This document shows, in pieces, positions 21,573 through 32,069 of a DNA stretch of 64,000 nucleotides. Source of the DNA: Asparagopsis taxiformis (Eukaryota > Rhodophyta > Florideophyceae > Bonnemaisoniales > Bonnemaisoniaceae). The translations under genes were made by a program, and so were the position numbers. The notes below the pieces were generated by a model, which ran no database searches, had not been told where the DNA came from, and saw only the letters and a program-made list of their open reading frames with translations. The DNA is taken from contig JALQPE010001957.1 of the NCBI GenBank assembly GCA_030407315.1, forward strand, positions 58,435-122,434. Reading direction: 5' to 3'. Each line of letters opens with the position of its first letter. The stretch's first letter is position 1.

Positions 21573-24500
21573 ATGAGTTCTGAATCTAACCAGGCATTTA
21601 CAACTGGTCAGAATGCATTTGTGCCAGTCAGCCATCCAGAGCTGAGAAGACTGGGTCGAAAAAATGTACGGACGTTTCTAAAAGAGCGAGAGTGTTACCT
21701 TCTCAGAGTGAAAGATGCACAAAACTCAGGCAGCAATGTATTGCCTGTGTCACTCGTTTCCTCTGTGGACAGAGACTTGCTACTCTCTACAATACCACTT
21801 GGCGTGTTTGGTTCTTCGGTACAAGAGATCGATGATCTGACAGATGAAATATTGGAGAAGTGGTTGGAAGATAAGGACTCTGTGGCGCTGGAATCTATAT
21901 CATTGGAAGAACTAGAAGGGGCTGTGAACTCCTCAGTCAGGATTAATGTTAACGAACCAGATGCCGAGATGAGGATAATTTCTTTATTCTCTGACTATCG
22001 CACACTTCTGAGAAACAAGAAGTGGGAGCGTCTCATAGACGACAGTCCGAAGACAGCAATTGAGCATGTCACTCGGCTGTTGAAGCCAGATGTGCTCAGA
22101 CAAAGAATTGAATCTGATCTGGCACTGAATATTAATCATATTGAAGATGATTGGGCACGATTCTACTCAAGAGTTTTAAAGCGGGCTATTGACTGCGAAG
22201 AGTACATTCCAATTCGTACCACTCTGAAAGCCAATGATACTCAATCATCTAATACTCAAATCGGAAGGAAAGGTAAATGGCGAAAGCGTCGTGGTGCAAC
22301 ATGTGATGATGCTGTTAGAAACATCCAATCTCCTTCAAAGGAAATAGCTCCCACGGCCAGCAATACTACTCCAAGAATGTCTATGGCTGTTGACAAAGCC
22401 AGTCTACCCACATGCCTTAATCCTTCCTGTAATGACAGACATTATCTCAAGAACTGTCCGAAGACGTCTGCTTCACAACGTTTGAAATTGATCGCGGACT
22501 ATCGTGCAAAAAGGAGCCAAAATGAAGCTTCACCAAAGAGAATGAATCTCTTGTCACAAGAGACAGTCATGCCAATGTTGGCAGAAACAGACAACTCGGC
22601 TATTTTCGCCGAATCCCCTGACAAACTGCAGCCAGGACGATATCAAGGAAAGCTTGCAGGTGTGACAGATGTCATCGTGAATGGTGACTACGGCTCAGAC
22701 CACGCTGCTCTTTGTGATGCTCACCTGCAGGATTTGGCCAAAAAGAAGGTGTTTGTTCAGGTCCTTCCGCTTTCATCCCCTATATGGATGGGAGTTGCGG
22801 TTGACCCGACTAAGGATGACGATTCTCCAGTGCGCTATGCAGCGCATAAAAAGGCGCGCATATCTATCACTATTGACACACCTGCTGGTCCACTGAAGTT
22901 AAGAAATGTGCAATTCCTTGTTTTTAATGAACACATGTCTGAAGTACTACTATCGCGACCGCTACTGCAAGCAATTGGTTTTGATCTTGACAAGCACTTT
23001 GCGACTGTTCGCAATAGATTCAATGATGTTGACTTCTCACATATTGGATTCTCGCAAGAGCTAAAAGGCTCTGATAATGAGACGGATCCGATAGCTCCGA
23101 GTAGGCTTTCGCGTCTATTGCTAGACAAATCTGAACATACTAAGCTGCAGTCTGTAGACGATCTAGCTGAGCATACAGAAGATGTCGTAGCTGCTGACAG
23201 CCCGACTGATATGGATGTTCCATCACCTTCTTTCTATGGTGATGTACCTGATGATGACCCCATACCTGCCGATGACCCAATTGTTACTGGAAGTAACTGC
23301 AATGCAGAGACTAAGAAGCATTTGGAATCAATGCTGCATGAAGCTGTAGAGAACGGCCTGGAAAATGATGCAGCTGCCGAACTAAGTAATCTTCTCATGG
23401 AATATATAGATATATTCCGCACTAAGATTGGCTGTGATCCTCCAGCAAATATACCGCCAATGGAAATATCCCTTGTCTCTCATGCAAAGCCCGTTAGGGT
23501 TAAAGTCAGGCGATACTCACCTCCACAGGCTGCCTTTCTGCGCAAGAAAGTGGAGGAGCTACTGTCAATGGGACTGATTCGCGCAAATAATAGAAGTGCG
23601 TGGGCATGTGCTCCTTTAATTGTTCCCAAAGCTGGACCGGAGGAGTTTAGATTCACTGTAGATCTAAGACCAGTGAACAGTCAAACTATACCGCATGCGT
23701 GGCCAATGCCGGACTTGGAATCTATGACATCTCAATTGACGAGAGACACATGCTATGCCACTTTAGATCTATGTCAGGGATACTGGCAAATGGCATTACA
23801 TGAGAACTCTCAGGAATGTCAGAGTTTCATCACTCCTGACGGGGTGTTTAGTCCCACTCGTGTACTACACGGTGCCACCAACGCTGTGTCATACTTCCAA
23901 AGCTCCCTGCAAGCCGTGTGCATACCTGTAAGGGACAAATTGTTACAGTGGATCGATGACATTCTGATTCACTGCACATCAACGCGCGATCTTTTGGATA
24001 CCCTACGAAAGATTTTCGAGCTTTTCCGTACGCATGGATTGAAGCTTCACGCAAAGAAGTGTCGCCTTTACTTGGAATCTGTGAAATGGTGTGGAAGGAT
24101 TATTTCTAAACATGGAATACGCTACGATCCAGACAGACTGCAGGCATTACTGGATTTATCTTCACCAAAAACTGGTGCTGACTTGCAGCAATTTGTCTGT
24201 GCTGCTAATTGGATGCGTCCATCCATTCCAAAGTTCACATCGATCGTCGCGCCGCTGAGTGAGTTGCTTGAGCAGGTATACTCTCAGGCCAAAAGCCGCA
24301 CCAAACGTGCAGTGGAAAAGATATCACTAAGCCCACTATGGAGTTCAGTCGCCCACAACGCATTTGAATATGTTAAAAATGCGCTGCACAATGCCGCAAC
24401 TCTTGCACATCCAGATCCCGCCAAGCTCCTATGCTTGTTTACCGATGCTTCTGATAAGCATTGGTCATCAGTGCTAACTCAGATACCCCCTGTGGATGCC

Positions 24501-26420
24501 GACCTGCCTTTTAATGAGCAGGGGCATGAGCCGCTAGCATTTCTATCTGGGACATTTACAGGATCCAGTGCACGCTGGTCTACTCCAGAGAAAGAAGCTT
24601 TTGCAATTGTAGAGTCTGTAACACGTCTCGATTACATACTTATGCGTCCAGGAGGATTTAATCTATTTACGGATCATCGTAATCTTGTTTTTATATTCAA
24701 TCCAGCGAGCGTCAACTCTTCTATTTCCAAACACGTCGCTAATAAGATCGAGCGATGGGCAATGAAGTTATCGGCCTTCCGCTACACTGTAGTACACATT
24801 CCTGGTGAGGAAAACTGCTGGGCTGATCTTTTATCTCGTTGGGGTGCTCCTGAGGACAAATCATATTCTTCCGGGAGTATTAAGGCCTTGTTCACCTGCC
24901 CACCAGCACCTGACCTGGATCCTGATTTTGAGTGGCCTTCGGCTGCCTGTGTTCGTCAGGCACAGCAGTTTGCCATTTCGAAAAGGGAGGAATATCCTCC
25001 CAATCGCACTGTTCGGAAGCTATTCGTCAATAAGGATGGTGTAGTATGGATTCCGTCTCATGCAACAGAGCTTCAGTTGCGCATATGCGTTGTTGGACAC
25101 TGTGGAAGAGGTGGACACCGAGGTGCAACTACAACTTTTGAGAACATTTCAGATTACTTTTACTGGAAAGACATGAAGTCTGATGTCGTAACGTTCTGCA
25201 ACACGTGCCTGCACTGTTTGGTCACGACAGGAGGTCACAGAGAGCCGCGACCGTTTGCACATGCGTTGCACAGTGACTCTCCTAATGAGATCATACATTT
25301 TGATTTCTTATATATGGCTAAAAGTACGACAGGGTACTTATATCTTCTCATTATCAAGGATGATGCATCCTCATATGTAATGTTGAAGCCATGCATGAAG
25401 GCTGATGCAAGCTCCGCAGTAGAAGCATTACTGAACTGGTTCTCTTTGTTTGGAGTGGTTTTGATGTGGGTTTCTGATCAAGGGCCGCATTTTAAGAACA
25501 CAGTGATGTCTGCTTTGAACAGAAACTTGCATGCACATCATCATTTTACGACTGCATACTGTCCCCAGTCTAATGGCACTGTGGAGGTCGTGTGTAAAGA
25601 AGTGCTGCGCGCTTCAAGAGCACTGCTATCTGAATTTAGACTTGAGGAGGAGGAATGGCCGGCAGTAATCCCACTAGTACAGAGTATTTTGAATCACTCT
25701 AAGCGACCGTCATTGGGAAATAGAGCTCCTGTACAAGTCTTTACTGGCCAATGTGCGGACAACCCGCTACGCACACTATTCCCACCTACTGTACCAGTTG
25801 CTAAAGAGCTCGAGCTGGTACACGCTCAGAAACTCATGAATATAGAGAAGGTGATAGCGACACTTGATGATATTCATAGAGATGTCGGTCAACGCAAACA
25901 GAAAAAGCGTGAGAAAGAGGCAAAAGCGCATAATGCGAAGACTAACGTTCGTGATGTCAATTTTGATATTGGAGACTTCGTGCTGGTTGCGCAGAGAATA
26001 CTCAAGGACGGACATAAATTGAGAGTGAAGTGGCGTGGACCCCGCAGGGTTGTCAACGCCAAGTCACCTCTTGTGTATGAAGTTGAGGATCTCATCACCC
26101 ACAGTATCTCTGTGGTGCATGCTAATCGAATGAAGTTATACGCAGACTCCAAGCTTAACGTCACTGAGGATCTACTTGACTCAATTGCGCATATCAATCC
26201 ACATTACAACAAAGTGGAAGAATTTCTAGACCTTAGATACAATGCAGACACAAGTCGCTATGAGGTCTTGACACGATGGTTTGGGTTTGATGACGAGGAG
26301 CCAGGATGGGAACCATTTTCTATCATGCAAGAGGATGTACCAGATCTGCTCACCCAGTTTTTAACGAAGTATCCAGATCAAGATGTGGTCCGCGCAGCTA
26401 CAAGTGAGGTTCGCCTCTAA
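21573..26420 (+). CDS. gypsy A Gag-Pol polyprotein (1615 aa)
   Basis: A single frame encodes Gag and Pol without a frameshift. Gag has a zinc knuckle of form C-X4-C-X3-H-X4-C near residues 280-294. The protease-like site near 370 reads GDYGSD where DSG or DTG is expected. Reverse transcriptase covers about 640-840 with LDLCQGYWQM and the catalytic WIDD near 792 in place of Y[LV]DD. RNase H follows with TDASDKHW near 960. Integrase has the HHCC finger (about 1170-1215), HFDF, SDQGPHFKN and GTVEVV carrying the DDE residues. A chromodomain (WEPF) ends the protein near 1545-1605. It is closely related to the protein of gypsy B. Confidence 0.9.
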   Translation: MSSESNQAFTTGQNAFVPVSHPELRRLGRKNVRTFLKERECYLLRVKDAQNSGSNVLPVSLVSSVDRDLLLSTIPLGVFGSSVQEIDDLTDEILEKWLEDKDSVALESISLEELEGAVNSSVRINVNEPDAEMRIISLFSDYRTLLRNKKWERLIDDSPKTAIEHVTRLLKPDVLRQRIESDLALNINHIEDDWARFYSRVLKRAIDCEEYIPIRTTLKANDTQSSNTQIGRKGKWRKRRGATCDDAVRNIQSPSKEIAPTASNTTPRMSMAVDKASLPTCLNPSCNDRHYLKNCPKTSASQRLKLIADYRAKRSQNEASPKRMNLLSQETVMPMLAETDNSAIFAESPDKLQPGRYQGKLAGVTDVIVNGDYGSDHAALCDAHLQDLAKKKVFVQVLPLSSPIWMGVAVDPTKDDDSPVRYAAHKKARISITIDTPAGPLKLRNVQFLVFNEHMSEVLLSRPLLQAIGFDLDKHFATVRNRFNDVDFSHIGFSQELKGSDNETDPIAPSRLSRLLLDKSEHTKLQSVDDLAEHTEDVVAADSPTDMDVPSPSFYGDVPDDDPIPADDPIVTGSNCNAETKKHLESMLHEAVENGLENDAAAELSNLLMEYIDIFRTKIGCDPPANIPPMEISLVSHAKPVRVKVRRYSPPQAAFLRKKVEELLSMGLIRANNRSAWACAPLIVPKAGPEEFRFTVDLRPVNSQTIPHAWPMPDLESMTSQLTRDTCYATLDLCQGYWQMALHENSQECQSFITPDGVFSPTRVLHGATNAVSYFQSSLQAVCIPVRDKLLQWIDDILIHCTSTRDLLDTLRKIFELFRTHGLKLHAKKCRLYLESVKWCGRIISKHGIRYDPDRLQALLDLSSPKTGADLQQFVCAANWMRPSIPKFTSIVAPLSELLEQVYSQAKSRTKRAVEKISLSPLWSSVAHNAFEYVKNALHNAATLAHPDPAKLLCLFTDASDKHWSSVLTQIPPVDADLPFNEQGHEPLAFLSGTFTGSSARWSTPEKEAFAIVESVTRLDYILMRPGGFNLFTDHRNLVFIFNPASVNSSISKHVANKIERWAMKLSAFRYTVVHIPGEENCWADLLSRWGAPEDKSYSSGSIKALFTCPPAPDLDPDFEWPSAACVRQAQQFAISKREEYPPNRTVRKLFVNKDGVVWIPSHATELQLRICVVGHCGRGGHRGATTTFENISDYFYWKDMKSDVVTFCNTCLHCLVTTGGHREPRPFAHALHSDSPNEIIHFDFLYMAKSTTGYLYLLIIKDDASSYVMLKPCMKADASSAVEALLNWFSLFGVVLMWVSDQGPHFKNTVMSALNRNLHAHHHFTTAYCPQSNGTVEVVCKEVLRASRALLSEFRLEEEEWPAVIPLVQSILNHSKRPSLGNRAPVQVFTGQCADNPLRTLFPPTVPVAKELELVHAQKLMNIEKVIATLDDIHRDVGQRKQKKREKEAKAHNAKTNVRDVNFDIGDFVLVAQRILKDGHKLRVKWRGPRRVVNAKSPLVYEVEDLITHSISVVHANRMKLYADSKLNVTEDLLDSIAHINPHYNKVEEFLDLRYNADTSRYEVLTRWFGFDDEEPGWEPFSIMQEDVPDLLTQFLTKYPDQDVVRAATSEVRL

Positions 26421-26430
26421 AAGAGGGGAC

Positions 26431-26722
26431 TGCTGCACCAGCAATGTCTACTGTGCATAATGGGGTTGCTATTGATCCTATTGGATGATCCATTTATACA
26501 GCCTATTTCTATTTCGCGCGACAGTAATTTCCGTTTATCGGACGCTATCGGGTATCCGAATATTGACTCTAATGCCCATTTCATCATCCTCATTCCAGCA
26601 TATTTGGCTAAGCTATACGTATCTATATAGGCGAGTAGTGAGGCAGTGAGAGTAAAGGAGACAAGCGTGTCACTACTTTTTTCTTGCCCGAACGTAAACC
26701 GGCGAAGCAGGAGAAAGCAAGA
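26431..26722 (+). repeat. 3' LTR of gypsy A (292 bp)
   Basis: This copy of 21223-21514 is followed by TSD ccttc and then the MOT1 reading frame. Confidence 0.9.
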
Positions 26723-29700
26723 CCTTCCCCAGGTATAGCATGAACGGCGTCTGCGAGACATGAGGGACCATAGTCTACATAACCAGTATGAGGGGCAGCG
26801 CATGCTTTGATGACGTATGGAAAGAGCGAAGCAACAGACGCGTGGAGCCCGGGATCAACATATCCCACAATAAAACGCATGATAATCAGAGCTTCTATGA
26901 CATCACGAGTTGCCGATCTGAAGTCTGTAGACTTCAATGGATCTTCTAGACGGCTCCAGAGCCATGGTAGTTGAACGAACAACTCCTTCTTGAACTCTTG
27001 ACAGAACGCTCGGAAAGACGATATAGCCCCACGCTTGGCGAGGGCAGCTCCATCTATTTCAATTCCAACTGATGCATTCATTGAGTTCATAATCTTTTTG
27101 TCTGAGATAGTTTGGTCCGCAGTTAGATGCTTCGTTAAATTCTTCAACATAAGACTTAACGGTTTCTTGGATTCTCTCGTTGAAAGACGTATCGCCAATT
27201 TCGATAACGCTCTGGCAGCAGATTCCTGTAGGTGAGGGTTCTTGCTTGTTTTAAGCGCAGCCATCAGAGATTTTATGAACGGTCCAACTTTTAGAGGAAG
27301 GGAGTACCCAGGAGCTGATACAAGAGAAGCAGTGGCACTTGATGCTAGCGCAACCTTATTGGAGTCTTCACGAACACCCATGTAACCTATGGATGACAAA
27401 ATTCTCATTCGGAGAGACTCGAATGATTCCAATCGACGCTTTTGAATACCTCCATCTCGCATCAAGTTCAATAGATATTCCCACATGTCACCAGTTACAA
27501 GCTGACTCATGTGAGGCTTCACAAGCAATGCATGGTAAGCAGCCGTTGGATAGTCACGCGCACTCACAGCCTTCTTACCATCGGCTAAAGATTGCTTCAT
27601 GGTTCCAATAGTCGAAATTTCGGCTGCAGCTGCAGGCGGAATGGTGTCGACAAATGCAAGAGAATCTGAGAAGAATGAACCAGCTGAGACACCCACTTCA
27701 GCAATAGGACACTTCCCTCTCCCTTCCACTTCTGCTTCGAGGAAACCGCATATTATCGAGTCAAAAGTGAACGCTGGAGAGTTCGACAGTACTGCCCACT
27801 GGCCACATACGTCCGTTGCAACCCGACGACTAGTTGCATATGGACCCTGAAGAGCTTCGCAGAGATGAGTTCGTAAAGTAGAATCGTCCGCCGGCCAAAA
27901 AACTGCAAGCAGACCTAAGGCAGCCGCTGCGTTGTGTTGCATTTTAACAGCGTCATATGGACCCTCTACGACAGTTGCTGAGTCTCCATCATGCGCAGTT
28001 TGCGGAATGACACTGCCACTTTTCTTCGCCTTCCTCGCTTTCGCAGCGCGACGAGCAGCAGCAGCCGCACTCCTACGCCGAGCAGCGGGAGTAACTTTCG
28101 TTTTAGTCTGCGTCTCGTCGTACATACCAGCCTCAGCTCGTGTCTCATGTGACGAAACTTGTAACCAGTGGAGCAGCAAAGGACCAGCAATCTGAGGTAG
28201 GCTATGGGCATGTGTCTGGCTAGCACCAAACGCTTTCAGCAGTCTGGACCATACTGTTCTCGACACTTCGATTATATCTGTTTCAGTTTCGAGTAGAATA
28301 TTACGAAATAAGCGGGTGAGCATTTCTGCGCAAAGTGGTCGTGCCCATACCAATAGTTCTTCGTCGGGGAACACCATAGTACCCTTCTCTAATAAAGTAA
28401 CAGCGGCACACCTGACAGACTTGGAACTGTGCCGCAAAAAAGGCCAGAGGCGAGGCACAAGCTCTACAAGAACTGTAGAAATATCACCCGCTTTACCACC
28501 TTTCGATTCGGGTTCGTCAGCGGCTCCGGTTTCGTCATCTGAGCATTCTGTAAACATGTCGAGTTCCAGCCAGAGCCGATTGCATCCAGAATGAGATGGG
28601 CTGCTGGTAATTTCGGAGAGCAGCCGAAGCACGCTACTAGTTGAAGCGCTGATATCATCAAGATCTAGTAATGCCTCCCACAATATGGTGACCAGCCGGG
28701 GCACGGAATGTGGTTGACAGTACATAATTTTTGAGGCAACTGGGAGAAGAGCTTCTGCTGCGATGGCACGGACATCATCATCTTGGTCTCTCAGCCCTTC
28801 AGTTATGTTAGAAAATGTTAAAGCGAGTAGTTCAACTGCCATAGTGTCCTTCGCTGCGAGCACATATCGTATACCGAGGAGAGCTGCATGACGAACTTCC
28901 CATTGACTGCTGCTTCGAGTTCTTAGTAAGTAGAATATCTTCCTCACCAAGCTCAATGTGTTCTCTTGAGACATAGCACGAGCAGATGCACCAATAGTCA
29001 TTGCTGCGGTCTCACGAACAGGCGCTACTACGGCATCACCGACGAAATCGCCAAACCGATCCATGGCTAAGACACATAGTAGACGACAACATACATCTTC
29101 CAACCATCTCGCGTTTTCCTCATCACCGGCAGGCCCCGGTGTGCACCGACCTGCACTACCCGCATGTCGCATGAGAATTTGCCGAAGACCAAGTGCAGCA
29201 CCGTGACGCCATTCCCAAGATGGCTCCAGCAGGCCCATTTTGAGGGCCTCACAAGTTGGCTGAAAATCCCAAAGATGAGAGCCAAATGCCTTCTCAAACT
29301 CTTCATCTTCCTCATTGTTCTGTTTAGCCATCTGACTCAGCGAAAACACTTCTGCACCACCACCATCAACTTCACCGTTGGGGGCGTCGCCAGGACCACG
29401 GGGTCGCTTAGGGGGCCTGCCCAAACCCATGTTGGTACTCTGGCGATATCTCTTTTTCGCTTCTCGTTTAAGGCGATTGCGCTCCCTTGCACTGAGAGTC
29501 TCACCAGACATTTCGGCGACAACATCCGCTGTTGGTAAAGTGGTGGGAGAGAGGCTCTTCTGAGCTGATTGCACCTGCACAGAAGATTGACGAATGACTA
29601 GATCCTCGTCTTTCAAGCCCAACATATCTGAAGAATTTGTGAAGCGATCATCCAAGCCAAGATCTGCCTTGAGTCTTGCCCTTTGGGCTGCGATATCCAT

Positions 29701-30225
29701 CTCCGAACTCTTATACTCATCACCCGATGAGCCAAAAAGCATTGCACCGCCGTCCATGAGTTTATCGATATCAAGGCTGTCAAAACGGAGGCCAGTAGTT
29801 AGAATAGATATCGGGGAATCACCCGCTCGATCTGGAAATAAGGAGGGATCGAGTGATTCCAACGGCTTGGGCTCGTCTTTGGCACAAATGGTTTGTTCTG
29901 ACTTGACGCTTGTGGACGGGGCGACGTCGAAAGGCTGATCAGATTGCTTAACTGGAATTTGATCTGTCTGAGGAGCAAAACGTGGAGAGGACTCTGCTAT
30001 GGAAGCTATAGCCAAACCTGCAGCAACTCTGGTGTCCCAGACAGGGGAGCGGAGAAGGCGACGAACCCTGCGGAGAACTGGGCGAGTCTCGGAGGGATGG
30101 GCAGCCACCAAGTCACCAATCTGATTGGCAGCCATCTTTCGAACGGCAGAATTCGAGCCCGAGTCAAGTAAAGCGATGAGGCCATCGAGACGTGTTGAGG
30201 CCCCACTGAGGTTATTACCACCCAT
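26723..30225 (-). pseudogene. MOT1: MOT1/BTAF1 fragment, N-terminal HEAT-repeat part
   Basis: Open for about 1,165 codons from ATG 30225 (MGGNNLSGASTRLDGLIALL). The N-terminus matches the MOT1/BTAF1 pattern: LDxLxxLLDxG, SAVRKMAANQIGDL, then WDTRVAAGLAI. Family landmarks follow: the QRARLKADLGL linker, LSARERNRLKREAKK, and HLWDFQPTCEAL with WEWRHGAALGLRQIL, then further HEAT repeats. MOT1 strips TBP from promoters using a C-terminal Snf2 motor; here that motor is mostly missing (see 20604-21222). The frame is in phase with an upstream WD40-like fragment, making a chimeric frame up to 30453. It lies inside the outer retroelement and is split by gypsy A, so it is called a pseudogene, though the long open frame means the capture or duplication is young. 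Confidence 0.85.
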
Positions 30226-30242
30226 AATGATAGCGGGGACTA

Positions 30243-30480
30243 GAAAGTAGTTGGAAAAATGAGTTGGAGGAGACGTGCTCATGATCATGTGTTTCGGCTG
30301 TTGTAATAGCATGGCGGTGATCCATTCGTTCGACTCCCAACAGTTGACTGAAAAACTCTGCACTCTTTCCTCATTTCTCCACACGGTCACCTCACCGTTC
30401 TCATCGCACGTGTACATTTGCCGTGCAGAAGGGTCGGCACAGATCGTCAACAAATATTCTCGATGTCCACCATAGCTATA
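30243..30480 (-). pseudogene. WD40-like blade fragment, fused in frame upstream of MOT1
   Basis: About 75 codons read as one WD-repeat-like blade: GGHREYLLTICADPSA, then YTCDENGEVTVW, followed by a variable stretch. The parent protein cannot be named. It follows the INO80 remnant with no visible spacer and runs in frame into MOT1. The start codon of MOT1 at 30225 remains inside this longer frame. It looks like a small piece of a third host gene in the mosaic. Confidence 0.5.
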
Positions 30481-31484
30481 GTTTCATGAACGGCGGCATT
30501 TCACTTTCTACATCCCTCTTCACACAACGTAGCATGAAGGGATAGAGAAGAGTGCGCAATTTGGATAATGTTGTAGCATCTAACATTTTGTTGTTGGCGT
30601 AATAAAATGGAACAGCGACCATAGGTCAGAGAGCTTGTTTTGCAACGGTGTTCCTGTTACAAGTAGTCTGTTCCGGCTGGGAAATTGCAATAGAGCTCGC
30701 CATCTCGACGAATGACTGTTCTTGATTGCCTACGCTTCATCGAGGACCAAGTACTGCCATTTGACGCGGTTACGGTATTTCTCATCCATTGTAAGTGTTT
30801 CATAGCTTGTGATACAAACCTGGAATTCAGAGTCGCGTCTACACATTCTGTTGTGGCTCCAGTACTTTCGAAGCTCATTTCGATCATTTTTGTGGCCCCA
30901 GTATGGCAAAACTTTCAATTGAGGGCAGAATCGCATCAATTCTTATTGCCAATTGCGCAAAGTTGCCTTTGGCGAAACAACTAAAAGTGGACCCCAGTTG
31001 TCTTCCATTTCGCATAGGTATGCGAGAAAAGATATAGTCTGGAATGTCTTGCCCAGTTCCATTTCATCTGCAAGAATTCCATTGATTCCTTGATCGTAAA
31101 GAGAGACCAGCCAAGCAATACCACGAAGCTGATAATCTTTCATTTTGCAATTGAGAATTGTTAGTTGGCGAACAGCCGCTACTTCCTTCTTGTCAGCACA
31201 TTCTAGACCGTTTTCAGCGGGTAAGGTAACGTGCCATTTGCAGTAGGCATTGGTTTTGATCCATCTCCAATATCCATAGCATCCTTCTCTTCCTCGGTGG
31301 CGCCATTCATGTCATCCATTGCTTCGCTAGCTGCTGCTCGATTTGCAGCCGCCTTCTCAGATGCTTCTATAGCGACATTCTTGTTTTCCGTTGTCTCTGT
31401 ATCAAACTTCTTAATTCGGGTTTGGTGTTCTTTCACTAATTCAGCAGCCTTTTCAGCGGCAATGCGCTTCAGCTCTTCACCATC
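30481..31484 (-). pseudogene. INO80: INO80 ATPase fragment, second part (broken)
   Basis: This is the first lobe of the INO80 Snf2 motor. It reads [23 protein letters not shown], then ADEMELGKT (Walker A with Gly changed to Glu), VLPYWGHKNDR, LDEA (motif II), then [20 protein letters not shown] (motif III). It skips family sequence and resumes at LSKLRTLLYPFMLR...VKRDVE before ending. Two stops replace Gln codons: TAA at 30943-30945 and TAG at 30730-30732. Upstream the acidic linker frame also breaks near 31203. INO80 is the catalytic subunit of a nucleosome remodeller; this copy has lost the second lobe and cannot work. Confidence 0.85.
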
Positions 31485-32006
31485 TGTTCCGCCTTCTAGA
31501 CAGATGATACTAGAAGCCGGATTATCGCCTCGTAATCCTAGGGTTCATTTAGATTGCAGATGATGGCATGGGAGCCAGTTGACGGGCTGTCATTTTCGGA
31601 GACAGTGGCGGCTCTACGGGCTTGTAGGCCAATGAAGAGACACTGTCTAGGTAATACCTCAGCTGGATGGTGACGACCATCAAGGAGCGAGAGGACTGGC
31701 CGGGCACGCCAGTAGCGACCGACCCGGGCAGGTTCGGGGTATCTCCTGGGCAAGGAGATCGCACTCACTGTCGCCTCCTCCACCTGGAGGGAGATCACCT
31801 CAGAGGACGCGAAGAAGGCGGAGGCGCCTTTAGGACTCGGAACTAGGCTTTACCGATCTAGGCTATGCGATAATTAGTACTTAAAGGTGCGGCTACTTCC
31901 TCAGAAGGAAAAGAGGGGCAGCAGCGTACCGGCACTAGTCTCTCCTGACTCCTACACCCCTTTTATGCGCGGAGCGGAACGAAGCTCGCCTCAAAGAGTT
32001 GGAACA
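31485..32006 (+). repeat. 5' LTR of gypsy B (522 bp)
   Basis: Terminal inverted repeat TGTTCC/GGAACA. An 86-codon antisense frame inside it occurs in both LTRs and is not considered a gene. Confidence 0.92.
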
Positions 32007-32069
32007 AAGCGCTTTCTCTTAAGAGCATCTGTTGAGGTAGGCCGAATCCGCACCCAGCCACTCTGCGGT

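Larger units (their letters stand above)
21223..26722 (+). mobile_element. gypsy element A (5.5 kb), inserted in the MOT1 fragment
   Basis: It is bounded by 292-bp LTRs at 21223-21514 and 26431-26722, which look identical, with the 5-bp duplication ccttc at 21218-21222 and 26723-26727. One long gag-pol frame lies inside. A polypurine tract (AAAAGAGGGGAC) abuts the right LTR. No TGG primer binding site follows the left LTR; instead there is a 14-bp palindrome. Identical LTRs and an intact frame mean a very recent, possibly active copy. Its orientation is opposite to the outer element. Confidence 0.9.

Noticed and set aside
30481..31484. Calling the INO80 changes repeat-induced point mutation
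   Set aside because: RIP is known from fungi. Only three transition-type changes were noted and the parent gene is not available for comparison.
31538..31798. 86-codon frame repeated at 36849-37109
   Set aside because: It lies within the two LTRs of gypsy B, antisense, and is repeated only because the LTR is.
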